From NCBI GenBank assembly GCA_003223255.1, contig QHYJ01000036.1:6205-58387 (forward strand): 52,183 nt of DNA, given 5' to 3'. The translations under genes were made by a program, and so were the position numbers. Below are positions 7,448 to 15,535 of the stretch, in pieces; position 1 is the stretch's first letter, and each line of letters starts with the position of its first letter. The notes below the pieces were generated by a model, which was not told the DNA's origin, ran no database searches, and saw only the letters and a list, made by a program, of their open reading frames with translations. The DNA is from Acidobacteriota bacterium. GTDB taxonomy: Bacteria; Acidobacteriota; Terriglobia; Acidiferrales; UBA7541.

Positions 7448-8752
7448 TTACAAACGTCTGTCCAGCCGCTGGAAGCGGCGCGCCTTCATTTCGAATCGCG
7501 CCAGCGCCCCGGGTTGCGCCACAGTAACGGTGGGCCGCAGCGAAAGCGCCCGATAGATAGCCTGTTCTACGTGCAAGCGCACTTGCTCTCGATCATTGCC
7601 AGAAGTCACTTCGATCTGTACTTCGAGATCATGCATTGCCTCCACCGTTTTCACCATGATTTGAAATTCGTCGACCGCCGGGAACTGACGAATGACATTT
7701 TCGATGGCCGTGGGATAAACATTCACGCCGCGAATCGTCACCATATCGTCGCTGCGGCCAAGCAACCCGCCATCAAAGCGCGCCAAGGTGCGCCCACAAG
7801 CGCATGGGCTTAGGTTCAACTTAACCAGATCGCCGGTGCGATAGCGAATTACGGGAAATCCGGGCCGCCCCAGGTTGGTGATCACCAACTCTCCGGTTTC
7901 GCCCGGTTCCATTTCTTTGCCTGTCTGAGGATCAATCACTTCGGGGATGAACTCGCTTTCGATGACATGAATCCCCTTGGGCTGCCGTTCGCATTCGAAA
8001 CTGTATGCGCCCACTTCGGAAGCGCCGGCGTGATCGAAACACTTCGCATTCCACTCCGATTCGATTCGCGCTTTGGTTTGCGCGACGTTCGCTCCGGGCT
8101 CCCCAGCATGGATGAGCGTGCGGAGGGGGATGGATCGCAGGTCAAACTTTTGCTCGCGCGCAATTTGCGCTAGCCGCAGCGCGTAAGTCGGCGTGCAGCA
8201 GACCACCGTTGCTCCGAGATCGCGCATCATGTGGAGCCGTTGCAACGAATCCCATCCACCGCCGGGAATCATCATCGCCCCCAGCTGTCTCGCTCCTTCC
8301 ACGGCGGCCCAGAACCCAATGAAGGGGCCAAACGAGAACGGCAGAAATACCCTATCGTTTTTCGTAACTCCCGCTCCGCGCAGCACGTGTCCCCAGCATC
8401 TCCCCCACCACTCCCAACTCTCCGGGGTGTCCACCACGCGCAAAGGAGCGCCTGTGGTTCCGGAGGTCTGATGCACGCGTGAGTAGGCTTCCGGCGGAAA
8501 AGTCGCATTCGTTCCGAAGGGCGGCGCTTCCTCCTGGGCGCGCACTAACTCGGATTTTTCCGTGTACGGGAGTTTGCGCAGGTCGGACAGTGCCTTTATG
8601 TTTTCGGGAACGATGCCCGCATCTCGCCATTTCTTTGTATAGAAACGGTTGTAGCCGCAGACCACGCGGAGCAATTCGTGCAGTTTTTGCCACTGCACCT
8701 CGCGCCGTTGCTCGCGCGACGCTCTCTCCATCGGCTGGTCGCAGGTCATCAT
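7448..8752 (-). CDS. PaaK-type aryl/phenylacetate-CoA ligase
   Basis: The 434-residue enzyme is an AMP-forming acyl-CoA ligase of the phenylacetate-CoA ligase family. It has the phosphate-binding loop QTSGTTGAPL (Ser97 to Gly101), the YRTGD adenylation motif, GRSDDMVTIRGVNVYP before the C-terminal domain and a late lysine in EMKARRF that fits the adenylation lysine. The likely reaction is aromatic acid + ATP + CoA to aryl-CoA in the cytoplasm. Its place between boxB-side and hcr genes makes benzoate, 4-hydroxybenzoate or a related acid the likely substrate; this is inference. Classical BclA and HbaA ligases belong to a different subgroup of longer proteins. Confidence 0.8.
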   Translation of the reverse strand: MMTCDQPMERASREQRREVQWQKLHELLRVVCGYNRFYTKKWRDAGIVPENIKALSDLRKLPYTEKSELVRAQEEAPPFGTNATFPPEAYSRVHQTSGTTGAPLRVVDTPESWEWWGRCWGHVLRGAGVTKNDRVFLPFSFGPFIGFWAAVEGARQLGAMMIPGGGWDSLQRLHMMRDLGATVVCCTPTYALRLAQIAREQKFDLRSIPLRTLIHAGEPGANVAQTKARIESEWNAKCFDHAGASEVGAYSFECERQPKGIHVIESEFIPEVIDPQTGKEMEPGETGELVITNLGRPGFPVIRYRTGDLVKLNLSPCACGRTLARFDGGLLGRSDDMVTIRGVNVYPTAIENVIRQFPAVDEFQIMVKTVEAMHDLEVQIEVTSGNDREQVRLHVEQAIYRALSLRPTVTVAQPGALARFEMKARRFQRLDRRL

Positions 8753-8819
8753 GGCCTATGCAAATCTTACGGTCTTCCGAGTCGTATGATTTAGACTAGC
8801 AAAGCAGGCTCGATCCGTT

Positions 8820-9668
8820 TCACTTCGGGAACAGCCGCGCCGCATTGTCGTACAGGATTTTTCGCTTCGCTGCTTCTCCAATCGGCAGCGCCTTGAATTT
8901 CTCGATGTTCCCTTTGATCTCGGGGACGCCGGGTCCTGGCCAGTCCATACCCCACAAAACTTTATCCGCAACATCCTCGATGCGCGGAAAATATTCCAGC
9001 AATTTTTGCGGCGGGATGCCGGAAATGTCCATGTACATATTCTTGTGGCGGCGCACGAGAAAAAATGCTTCATTCATCCACAGCGGCCTTCCTCCGTGCG
9101 CGAGGATGACCACAAGATTCGGGTAATCGACGCCGAGGTCGTCGCAAAGCAGCGGCTGTGCGTGCAAATTTCGCGCTCCGGGGAAAATAGAAGTTCCGGT
9201 GTGGATCATAATTGGCAGCCCATTCGCTTGCGCACGCTCGTAGATGACGGCGAGGCCGCGATTTCCATCCAAGTAGGCGTTGGGCGAGAGCACTTGATGC
9301 GAAGGGTGCATCTTGATGGCGCGAATGCCGAGTTTGGCAAGGCGGTCCACTTCCGTGCCGGGATCGGGCACGGTTCCAGGAAGAACGCCTCCGAACGCAA
9401 TGAGCCGGTCCGGCGCCACGCTGCAGTACTTTGCGCTCCAGTCATTCACTTCGGGTGTGAAGCCGATAATCTTCGGCGCGACGTAGTTGATCAGTCCCGC
9501 GCGTTCGATTCCCAAAGTGTCGAGAAATGCCAGGAACGCTTTTGAATCCGTGCTATAGCGTTCGACATCCGGATAGTCTCGGCGGCCTTTTTTGATCAGC
9601 TCCAGGGCAAACGGCTTCATCATGTGATAGGGCATGATGTGGATGTGGATGTCGATGATCGGTTGCAC
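8820..9668 (-). CDS. Amidohydrolase family protein (ACMSD/decarboxylase-like)
   Basis: The 282-residue protein has the TIM-barrel metal motifs of the amidohydrolase-2 group: an HxH at His8/His10 (IDIHIHIMP), MHPSHQ, MIHTGTS, LAHGG and a late WGMDWPGPG with the metal-binding Asp. Related enzymes hydrolyse or decarboxylate aromatic and ring-opened compounds. It lies 44 nt after boxB and 67 nt before the ligase, so a step in aromatic acid breakdown is likely. One option is making a benzoate from a dicarboxylated or hydroxylated precursor. The exact substrate cannot be read from the sequence. Confidence 0.72.
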   Translation of the reverse strand: MQPIIDIHIHIMPYHMMKPFALELIKKGRRDYPDVERYSTDSKAFLAFLDTLGIERAGLINYVAPKIIGFTPEVNDWSAKYCSVAPDRLIAFGGVLPGTVPDPGTEVDRLAKLGIRAIKMHPSHQVLSPNAYLDGNRGLAVIYERAQANGLPIMIHTGTSIFPGARNLHAQPLLCDDLGVDYPNLVVILAHGGRPLWMNEAFFLVRRHKNMYMDISGIPPQKLLEYFPRIEDVADKVLWGMDWPGPGVPEIKGNIEKFKALPIGEAAKRKILYDNAARLFPK

Positions 9669-9712
9669 AGGACTCCACCGCTGAGCCGGAGAACTTCGTA
9701 TTTTCGCGCCTA

Positions 9713-11137
9713 TCAGTTGAAACGAACGTATTCGAAATTCAGCCGCTTATTGTTGATGCCACGCAGAGGCGGCGCAATCCAATTCGCGAACTTCCCTGGC
9801 TCGGTCACGCGACCGGTCATGAGAGATTGCACGAAGCCATAGTCTTTTGGGCCAGGCAGCCATTCGAATTCGTGCTGCTTCCAGGCTTCTTCGGTCAGCA
9901 CTTCGCCTTCGGGGCTAATGAAGTGGCCGGCGAAGTTCCCGATCGCGCGATGAAAGCCTTTGTGGGGCAAGCTCAGGCGAAAAGCGATCCCAGTTTCATC
10001 GATGACGCGCTGCCAGCGGCTAACGCCGTCCGCGATCTCATCGATGTAGTCGTCGCGCAGCCGTTCATTCAGTGCCGTCAATGCCGGAACCTTCTTGGTC
10101 ACGATTTTCCCGCCTAGGACTTCGGAGACCGGATAAGACGCATCGATAAGCACGTGATCGTCATCGAGCTTCGTTTCGCGGAAGCGGCCTTTCAATCCGC
10201 TGGTGAAGTAATTCGCAGCGTTTGAGGAAACATCGGAACCGTAAAGGTCGAGCGTCACGCTGTAGTGGAAATTCAAGTACTTCTGAATTGTTTGCAGGTC
10301 GATGACTCCGAGCGCCCGCACCTCGGATGGATCTTCGACTTTGTTTTCTTTCATCACCTCGCAGGTTCGCTGAATAATCCGCCCTACGCCTGTCTCGCCC
10401 ACGAACATGTGGTGGGCTTCCTCGGTCAGCATGAAGCGGCAGGTGCGGGCAAGGGGATCAAAGCCGGATTCCGCGAGCGCGCAAAGCTGGAATTTTCCAT
10501 CACGATCGGTAAAGAACGTGAACATGTAAAACGCCAGCCAGTCCGGCGTCGGCTCATTGAACGCGCCCAGAATGCGCGGATTGTCGGTATCGCCGGAGCG
10601 GCGCGCCAGCAAAGCTTCGGCTTCTTCGCGGCCATCGCGCCCGAAGTAGCGATGCAGCAGGTAGACCATAGCCCACAGATGGCGGCCTTCCTCCACATTC
10701 ACCTGAAAAATGTTGCGCAGGTCATACAACGACGGACAGGAAAGTCCCAGCATCTTCTGCTGCTCCACCGAAGCCGGCTCCGTATCGCCTTGCGTCACGA
10801 TGATGCGGCGCAGTGTCGAGCGGTATTCGCCAGGCACTTCTTGCCACGCCGGCTGGCCCTTGTGCGTGCCAAAATTCACTTGCCGTTGCTCATCGCGCGG
10901 CTGCAGGAAAATTCCCCAGCGATATTCCGGCATCTTGACGTAATCGAAATGCGCCCAGCCGTCAGGCTCCACGCTGACCGCTGTACGCAGGTACACATCG
11001 TAGTTGCGGCTCTCGGTGGGCCCCATGTCGTACCACCAGCCGAGAAACGCGGGCTGCCAATGCTCCAGCGCGCGCTGCAAGACGCGATCTCGTCCCAAAT
11101 CCACGTTGTTTGGGATTTTTTCCGTGTAATTGATCAT
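9713..11137 (-). CDS. boxB: Benzoyl-CoA 2,3-epoxidase, oxygenase component
   Basis: The 474-residue protein is the diiron oxygenase that turns benzoyl-CoA into the 2,3-epoxide with O2. The N-terminus (YTEKIPNNVDLGRDRVLQRA), the WWYDMGP string and the full length match BoxB. Candidate iron ligands fall where they lie in characterised BoxB: Glu120, Glu150 and His153 (NVEEGRH), Asp211, Glu240 and His243 (LTEEAHH). BoxB needs electrons from the reductase BoxA, which is not encoded here. It is 33 nt downstream of boxC and is almost certainly cotranscribed with it. Confidence 0.95.
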   Translation of the reverse strand: MINYTEKIPNNVDLGRDRVLQRALEHWQPAFLGWWYDMGPTESRNYDVYLRTAVSVEPDGWAHFDYVKMPEYRWGIFLQPRDEQRQVNFGTHKGQPAWQEVPGEYRSTLRRIIVTQGDTEPASVEQQKMLGLSCPSLYDLRNIFQVNVEEGRHLWAMVYLLHRYFGRDGREEAEALLARRSGDTDNPRILGAFNEPTPDWLAFYMFTFFTDRDGKFQLCALAESGFDPLARTCRFMLTEEAHHMFVGETGVGRIIQRTCEVMKENKVEDPSEVRALGVIDLQTIQKYLNFHYSVTLDLYGSDVSSNAANYFTSGLKGRFRETKLDDDHVLIDASYPVSEVLGGKIVTKKVPALTALNERLRDDYIDEIADGVSRWQRVIDETGIAFRLSLPHKGFHRAIGNFAGHFISPEGEVLTEEAWKQHEFEWLPGPKDYGFVQSLMTGRVTEPGKFANWIAPPLRGINNKRLNFEYVRFN

Positions 11138-11170
11138 GACTGCCCCTCAGTTCTCTCCGAAATCCTTCGA

Positions 11171-12853
11171 TTAGACTTTTTCCCAGTCGAATTTCACCGG
11201 CGCGCCCGTGCCATACACCTTTAACGCCCCACTTTGGCCAACGGCGTTCGGGCGGATGAAGATCCAGTTTTGCCAGGCGGAAAGCCGTCCGAAGATGCGC
11301 GTTTCCGGTGTTTCGCTGGGCCCGAACCGCAAGTTCGCCTCGAGGCCGGTAAGCGCATCCGGGGATTGCGCCGCGCGCGATTCAAGGGCCTGGCGAATTT
11401 CGTCCTCCCAATCGAGGTCATCGGGCGCAGAGGTGACGAGCCCGGCTTCGAGCGCTTCGCGCGCGGAAAGTTTCTTGCCAATCTGCTGATGAAGCGACTC
11501 GATGGTGCTTTTGTCCCCGTAGAAACGCGCGGCCAGCCGCGAAAGGCGATTCACCATCGGCAGCGGCCCGAAGTTCATTTCCGACAGCGTCATCGTGGCT
11601 ACGCTGTCGACTTCTTCGGTGTCCCGAATATAAATGCGGTCCGCCGCCAGGGCCAGCTCGACCAACGTACCCGCGAAACAAGAGCCCGACTCGGTGATGG
11701 CATAAATCGAGCGCGACGTCACTTCCAGCCGCGCGAAGGTTCGCCGCATCATTCCCAGCACTTCGCGCACGAACCAATTGTCCTGATGACTTAGGAGAAA
11801 CTTATCCAGGGCAAGAACGGCATCCGGATTCCCGGCCGTTTTCATGACCCACAGGCCCAATTCCAGTTCGTTGGTCCGAAGGCTGAGGATGGCGTCATCG
11901 AGTTCGCGCGCCATTTGTAGCGGCCACCAATTCGCTGCTGCCGCAAGAGCCTTCTCGACGGTTTGTTCGCCAACCGATTCCGGCGCTCTCACCGTAATAG
12001 TCGCGGTGCGCGCTGCCCGGTTGAACTGCACATCCAAATATTCGTAATGCAGGCCTGAGTCGTCCGACACTTTCTTCAATGGCGTCAGCGATATCCCCTT
12101 TGCCCCCACGGGCCGATCGGACAATTCGGCCAGCTTTAGCGCGCGCTGCTTGACGTGTTCCGCAAACTGCTGCGGCTTGACGATCTCATCCACAAGGCGC
12201 CAATCCTTTGCTCGCTGCCCCCGTACACCGTCCTGGCTGGTGCAAAACGTATCGGCAAGGTCTTTGCGGACTTTTCTCTTGTCGGTGAGGCGCGTCAGCC
12301 CGCCGGTTCCGGGGAGGACGCCGAGCAGAGGAAGCTCGGGCAGGCTTACGGCGGACGAGCGGTCGTCGACCAGGATAATTTCGTCGCAGGCCAGTGCCAG
12401 CTCGTACCCGCCGCCCGCGGTCGTTCCGTTGCAGGCGGCAAGAAACTTCAGCCCCGAATTCCGGCTCGAATCCTCGATGCCAATCCGCGTTTCATTGGTG
12501 AATTTGCAGAAATTCACTTTCCAGGCATGCGAGGAGAGCCCCAGCATGTAAATGTTGGCGCCAGAGCAAAAAATGCGGTTCTTCGCACTGGCAAAAACGA
12601 CGCAGCGAACCTCAGGATGCTCAAATCGAATGCGCTGCAAGGCGTCCTGGAGTTCGATGTCCACGCCCAGGTCGTAAGAATTGAGTTTCAGCTTGTAGCC
12701 AGGACGAATTCCGCCATCTTCCGCCACGTCCATGGTGAGCGTCGCCACCGGGCCATCGAAAGAAAGCCGCCAATGCTTGTAGCGCGAAGGCTCGGTCTGA
12801 TAGTCCACTGCCGCTGGTCTCGTCTTCACCTCTTGAGTCACCGCTGCGTCCAC
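11171..12853 (-). CDS. boxC: 2,3-epoxybenzoyl-CoA dihydrolase (ring opening)
   Basis: The 560-residue protein contains two crotonase-like halves, as BoxC does. The first carries RCVVFASAKNRIFCSGANIY and AACNGTTAGGGYELALACDE, the second carries ITESGSCFAGTLVELALAAD. The enzyme opens the epoxide ring with two waters and releases formate, giving 3,4-dehydroadipyl-CoA semialdehyde. The C-terminal WQNWIFIRPNAVG and GALKVYGTG strings are also typical. It starts 9 nt after the boxR stop and precedes boxB, the order commonly seen in box clusters. Confidence 0.95.
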   Translation of the reverse strand: MDAAVTQEVKTRPAAVDYQTEPSRYKHWRLSFDGPVATLTMDVAEDGGIRPGYKLKLNSYDLGVDIELQDALQRIRFEHPEVRCVVFASAKNRIFCSGANIYMLGLSSHAWKVNFCKFTNETRIGIEDSSRNSGLKFLAACNGTTAGGGYELALACDEIILVDDRSSAVSLPELPLLGVLPGTGGLTRLTDKRKVRKDLADTFCTSQDGVRGQRAKDWRLVDEIVKPQQFAEHVKQRALKLAELSDRPVGAKGISLTPLKKVSDDSGLHYEYLDVQFNRAARTATITVRAPESVGEQTVEKALAAAANWWPLQMARELDDAILSLRTNELELGLWVMKTAGNPDAVLALDKFLLSHQDNWFVREVLGMMRRTFARLEVTSRSIYAITESGSCFAGTLVELALAADRIYIRDTEEVDSVATMTLSEMNFGPLPMVNRLSRLAARFYGDKSTIESLHQQIGKKLSAREALEAGLVTSAPDDLDWEDEIRQALESRAAQSPDALTGLEANLRFGPSETPETRIFGRLSAWQNWIFIRPNAVGQSGALKVYGTGAPVKFDWEKV

Positions 12854-12862
12854 GCCATCCTC

Positions 12863-13714
12863 CTATTGCAAATTCGCTTGTAGCGTCGCCTTCAATTTCG
12901 CAAAGCTCTCCTCCACCGAACTTCCGGAAGTGTCCAAAACCAGGTCCGCTTTCCGGTAAAGCGGCTCGCGGGCTTCCAATATCCGCCGCAAATCTTCCAT
13001 CGCCTGATCGTTTGCCTCCATGGGACGAAAATCGCCCTGCGCCATAACGCGCGACATGTGCTCTTCCGGTTGCGCCTTGAGCCAAACGGTGTAGCAGTGA
13101 GAGAGGAGATCGTCGAAAGTTTCCTTTTCAGAGACCAGCCCGCCTCCCACAGAGATCACGGCTCGCTCGTTTTCTTTTAATACTTTCTCCAGCGTGCGCT
13201 TCTCAATCGCGCGAAATCCGGATTGCCCATAGAGAGAAAAAATTTCGCCAAGCGGCATTCCAGTATCTTTTTCAATCTCGCTATCCAACTCAACGAAGCG
13301 GTTGTTGGTTTCCGCGGCCAGCTTCGCTCCCAAGGTGGACTTGCCCGCGCCGCGCATGCCGATCAAGGCGATGCGCATCCGGCGCCCCTTTTCTTCGTGG
13401 CCAAAGTCGCGCATCAACCGGAATACGAGGTCTTCCAAACGGTGCCGCGGCAAGCGCTCCAGAAATCTTTGGATTAATCTTCTCTCGGTCGGCTCGTCGA
13501 TCTGCGGCGCAAACATTCCTTCGCCCGCTTCCAGTTGCGCGAGATGGCGCTCGGACACGTCGGCCTCTTGCGATACTTGCTTGCGCGTCAGGCCGCGGCG
13601 GTTTCGCAACTCGCGGACGCGCTTCCCTAGGGCCATCAGAAAATCGCCATTTTCGGAGCCTTGGGCCGGTTGTAGAGTAGAGGCCTTGGATTGCGTTGTG
13701 GTAGGAGGTGCCAT
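12863..13714 (-). CDS. boxR: BoxR/BzdR-type regulator, XRE HTH fused to shikimate-kinase-like domain
   Basis: The 283-residue protein fuses an XRE-type DNA-binding domain (LGKRVRELRNRRGLTRKQV, then SERHLAQLEAGEG) to a shikimate-kinase-like domain with the P-loop GMRGAGKSTLGAKLA. Later motifs are ISVGGGLVSE, VMAQGDFRP and EDLRRILEAREPLY. In BzdR and BoxR the kinase-like domain senses benzoyl-CoA and relieves repression. Here the HTH is short: after LEAGEG the expected last helices (usually about 20-25 residues starting NxSI) are missing and the linker DEPTERRLIQRFLERLP follows at once. The ATG at 13714 is preferred because an upstream in-frame ATG at 13741 lies inside the promoter. It heads the box genes. 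Confidence 0.85.
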   Translation of the reverse strand: MAPPTTTQSKASTLQPAQGSENGDFLMALGKRVRELRNRRGLTRKQVSQEADVSERHLAQLEAGEGMFAPQIDEPTERRLIQRFLERLPRHRLEDLVFRLMRDFGHEEKGRRMRIALIGMRGAGKSTLGAKLAAETNNRFVELDSEIEKDTGMPLGEIFSLYGQSGFRAIEKRTLEKVLKENERAVISVGGGLVSEKETFDDLLSHCYTVWLKAQPEEHMSRVMAQGDFRPMEANDQAMEDLRRILEAREPLYRKADLVLDTSGSSVEESFAKLKATLQANLQ

Positions 13715-13736
13715 GAATTCAGCAGGATAGCTCAGC

Positions 13737-13794
13737 TGCATTATAGTACAAGGATAGGGATGCAGGTCAACACGAGAAAAGGTACTTTTGTGCA
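13737..13794 (-). promoter_or_regulatory. boxR promoter with repeated TGCA operator-like sites
   Basis: On the minus strand a TTGACC (-35) and a perfect TATAAT (-10, plus positions 13740-13745) are separated by 19 nt. TGCA tetramers sit at 13737-13740 just after the -10, at 13761-13764 directly after the -35, and at 13791-13794 upstream. A fourth is at 13914-13917 toward boxD. Operators of Azoarcus BzdR are described as containing repeated TGCA, so self-repression by the adjacent regulator is plausible. Binding is inferred. Confidence 0.55.
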
Positions 13795-13961
13795 GAGGCT
13801 ACGTGAAATACATCACATCGGAGAGTTAGGGCTAAGTCTTTATTGCCCAAAGATATAAGGAAAAGAGACTCTTATCCACTGGAAGATTGAAGTGGAAATT
13901 GTTCAGTCGGATATGCATTATTGTGCTGACAAGCGATCTCGGTTCCTGAGGAGGTCTTCCC

Positions 13962-15495
13962 ATGAAACTGGCAAACTATGTGGCTGACAAATGGGTCGAA
14001 GGATCGGGCCCTGGCACACCCCTGGTTGATCCCGTGACCGGGGACGAGCTGGCGCGCATTTCTTCTGGTGGCGCGGACCTCAAAGCCGCGCTAGATTTCG
14101 CCAGGACGCAAGGCGGACCGGCCCTGCGCCAGCTTACTTACGGGCTGCGCGGATGAGTACTTCCGTCTCTCCCTTCTGAATCTCGGCGCAACGCAGGCGG
14201 ATGCCTCCTTCGACGTCGACGGAGCGCTCTACACCATGAAATATTACGCGAAGATTGGCCGCGCCCTCGCCGAAGGGGAAATGTTGAAGGAAGGGGCAGC
14301 GCTATCTTTGTCGAAGACGGGTGTTTTCGGCGCGCAGCATTTTCTTTCGCCCGCGAAAGGCGTGGCGGTTTTCATTAACGCCTTCAACTTCCCCGCGTGG
14401 GGTTTCTGCGAAAAGGCCGCGCCCGCGTTTCTCTCGGGAGTTCCCGTGCTCGTGAAGCCCGCTTCTCCAACGGCGTGGCTCGCACACCGGATGGTGGAAG
14501 ACGTGGTGAAGTCCGGCATCCTGCCGTCGGGCTCCATTTCGCTTGTTTGTGGTTCCGCTCGCGAACTGCTCGATCACGTTCGCGAAGAAGACATTGTTTC
14601 TTTCACCGGTTCCGCGGACACTGCCGCGCGCGTGCGCTCGCATTCCAACGTGCTGCATCGCTCCGTGCGCGTGAACATCGAGGCCGACAGCATCAATTCC
14701 GCTATCCTCGGACCGGATGGCGCGCCAGCATCCGACCTCTTCGAACTGCTTGTTAAGGAAGTTCTGAAGGAAGTGTCCATAAAAGCGGGCCAGAAATGCA
14801 CGACCATCCGGCGGATTTTCGCCCCGCGCCGGATCCTCAAAGCTTTCGCCGAAGCAGCGTCTTCCCGCTTGAGCACGATGAAAGTGGGAAACCCACGCAA
14901 TGCGGAAGTAAGAGTCGGGCCGGTGGTGAACAAGGCTCAGCAAACTGCGTGCCTCGAAGGGCTCAAGAAATTGCGTTCCGAATGCTCCGTCGTATTTGGC
15001 GGCAACGACCACTTCCAACCGGTGGATGCCGACCCGCAAAAATCCGCGTTTGTTCAGCCCACGCTTCTCTCGAGCAACGACGGCCTGGCTTCGAAATATG
15101 TTCACGATGTTGAAGTATTCGGCCCGGTCATGACCCTGATTCCTTACGACAGCGCGAAGGATCTCATTCCTATGGTTCGGCGCGGGAGCGGTTCGCTGGT
15201 GGCCTCGGTCTTTTCGAACGATCCTGCCTTCTTACGGGAGGTTGTTCTTGGCATCGGCGATCTGCATGGGCGAATCGTGGCGGTGGACTCTACGGTGGGG
15301 AGCCAGCACACGGGGCACGGCAACGTGGTGCCCAGTTGCCTCCATGGCGGTCCCGGGAGAGCGGGCGGAGGCGAAGAACTTGCCGGCCTGCGAGCGCTCT
15401 TGCTCTATCATCGCCGATTTGTCGTGCAGGGACCGGTGAACTACCTCAAGGATTTGTCCGCCTCGTGCGTCGACACGAATTTGCTTTACGCGTAG
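13962..15495 (+). pseudogene. boxD: 3,4-dehydroadipyl-CoA semialdehyde dehydrogenase, interrupted
   Basis: Two reading frames together make a BoxD-type aldehyde dehydrogenase. The first (13962-14156) starts MKLANYVADKWVEGSGPGTP and stops after RQLTYGLRG. The second resumes at about 14154 with DEYFRLSLLNLGATQADASF and runs to 15495. It carries the catalytic Glu (VNIEADSINSAIL) and Cys (GQKCTTIRRIF). Between them, about 20 codons present in relatives are missing and the frame changes, so no full protein can be made as the sequence stands. GAGGAGG before the ATG supports the start. The rest of the gene is free of stops, which fits a recent lesion or an assembly error. BoxD would oxidise the ring-opened semialdehyde with NADP+. 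Confidence 0.85.
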
Positions 15496-15535
15496 AAAAC
15501 TACGCGAGACGCACATTCCCGAGAGAGTGCTCCCG

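Noticed and set aside
13715-13741. Upstream ATG of boxR at 13741
   Set aside because: It overlaps the -10 region of the predicted promoter and would not be transcribed.
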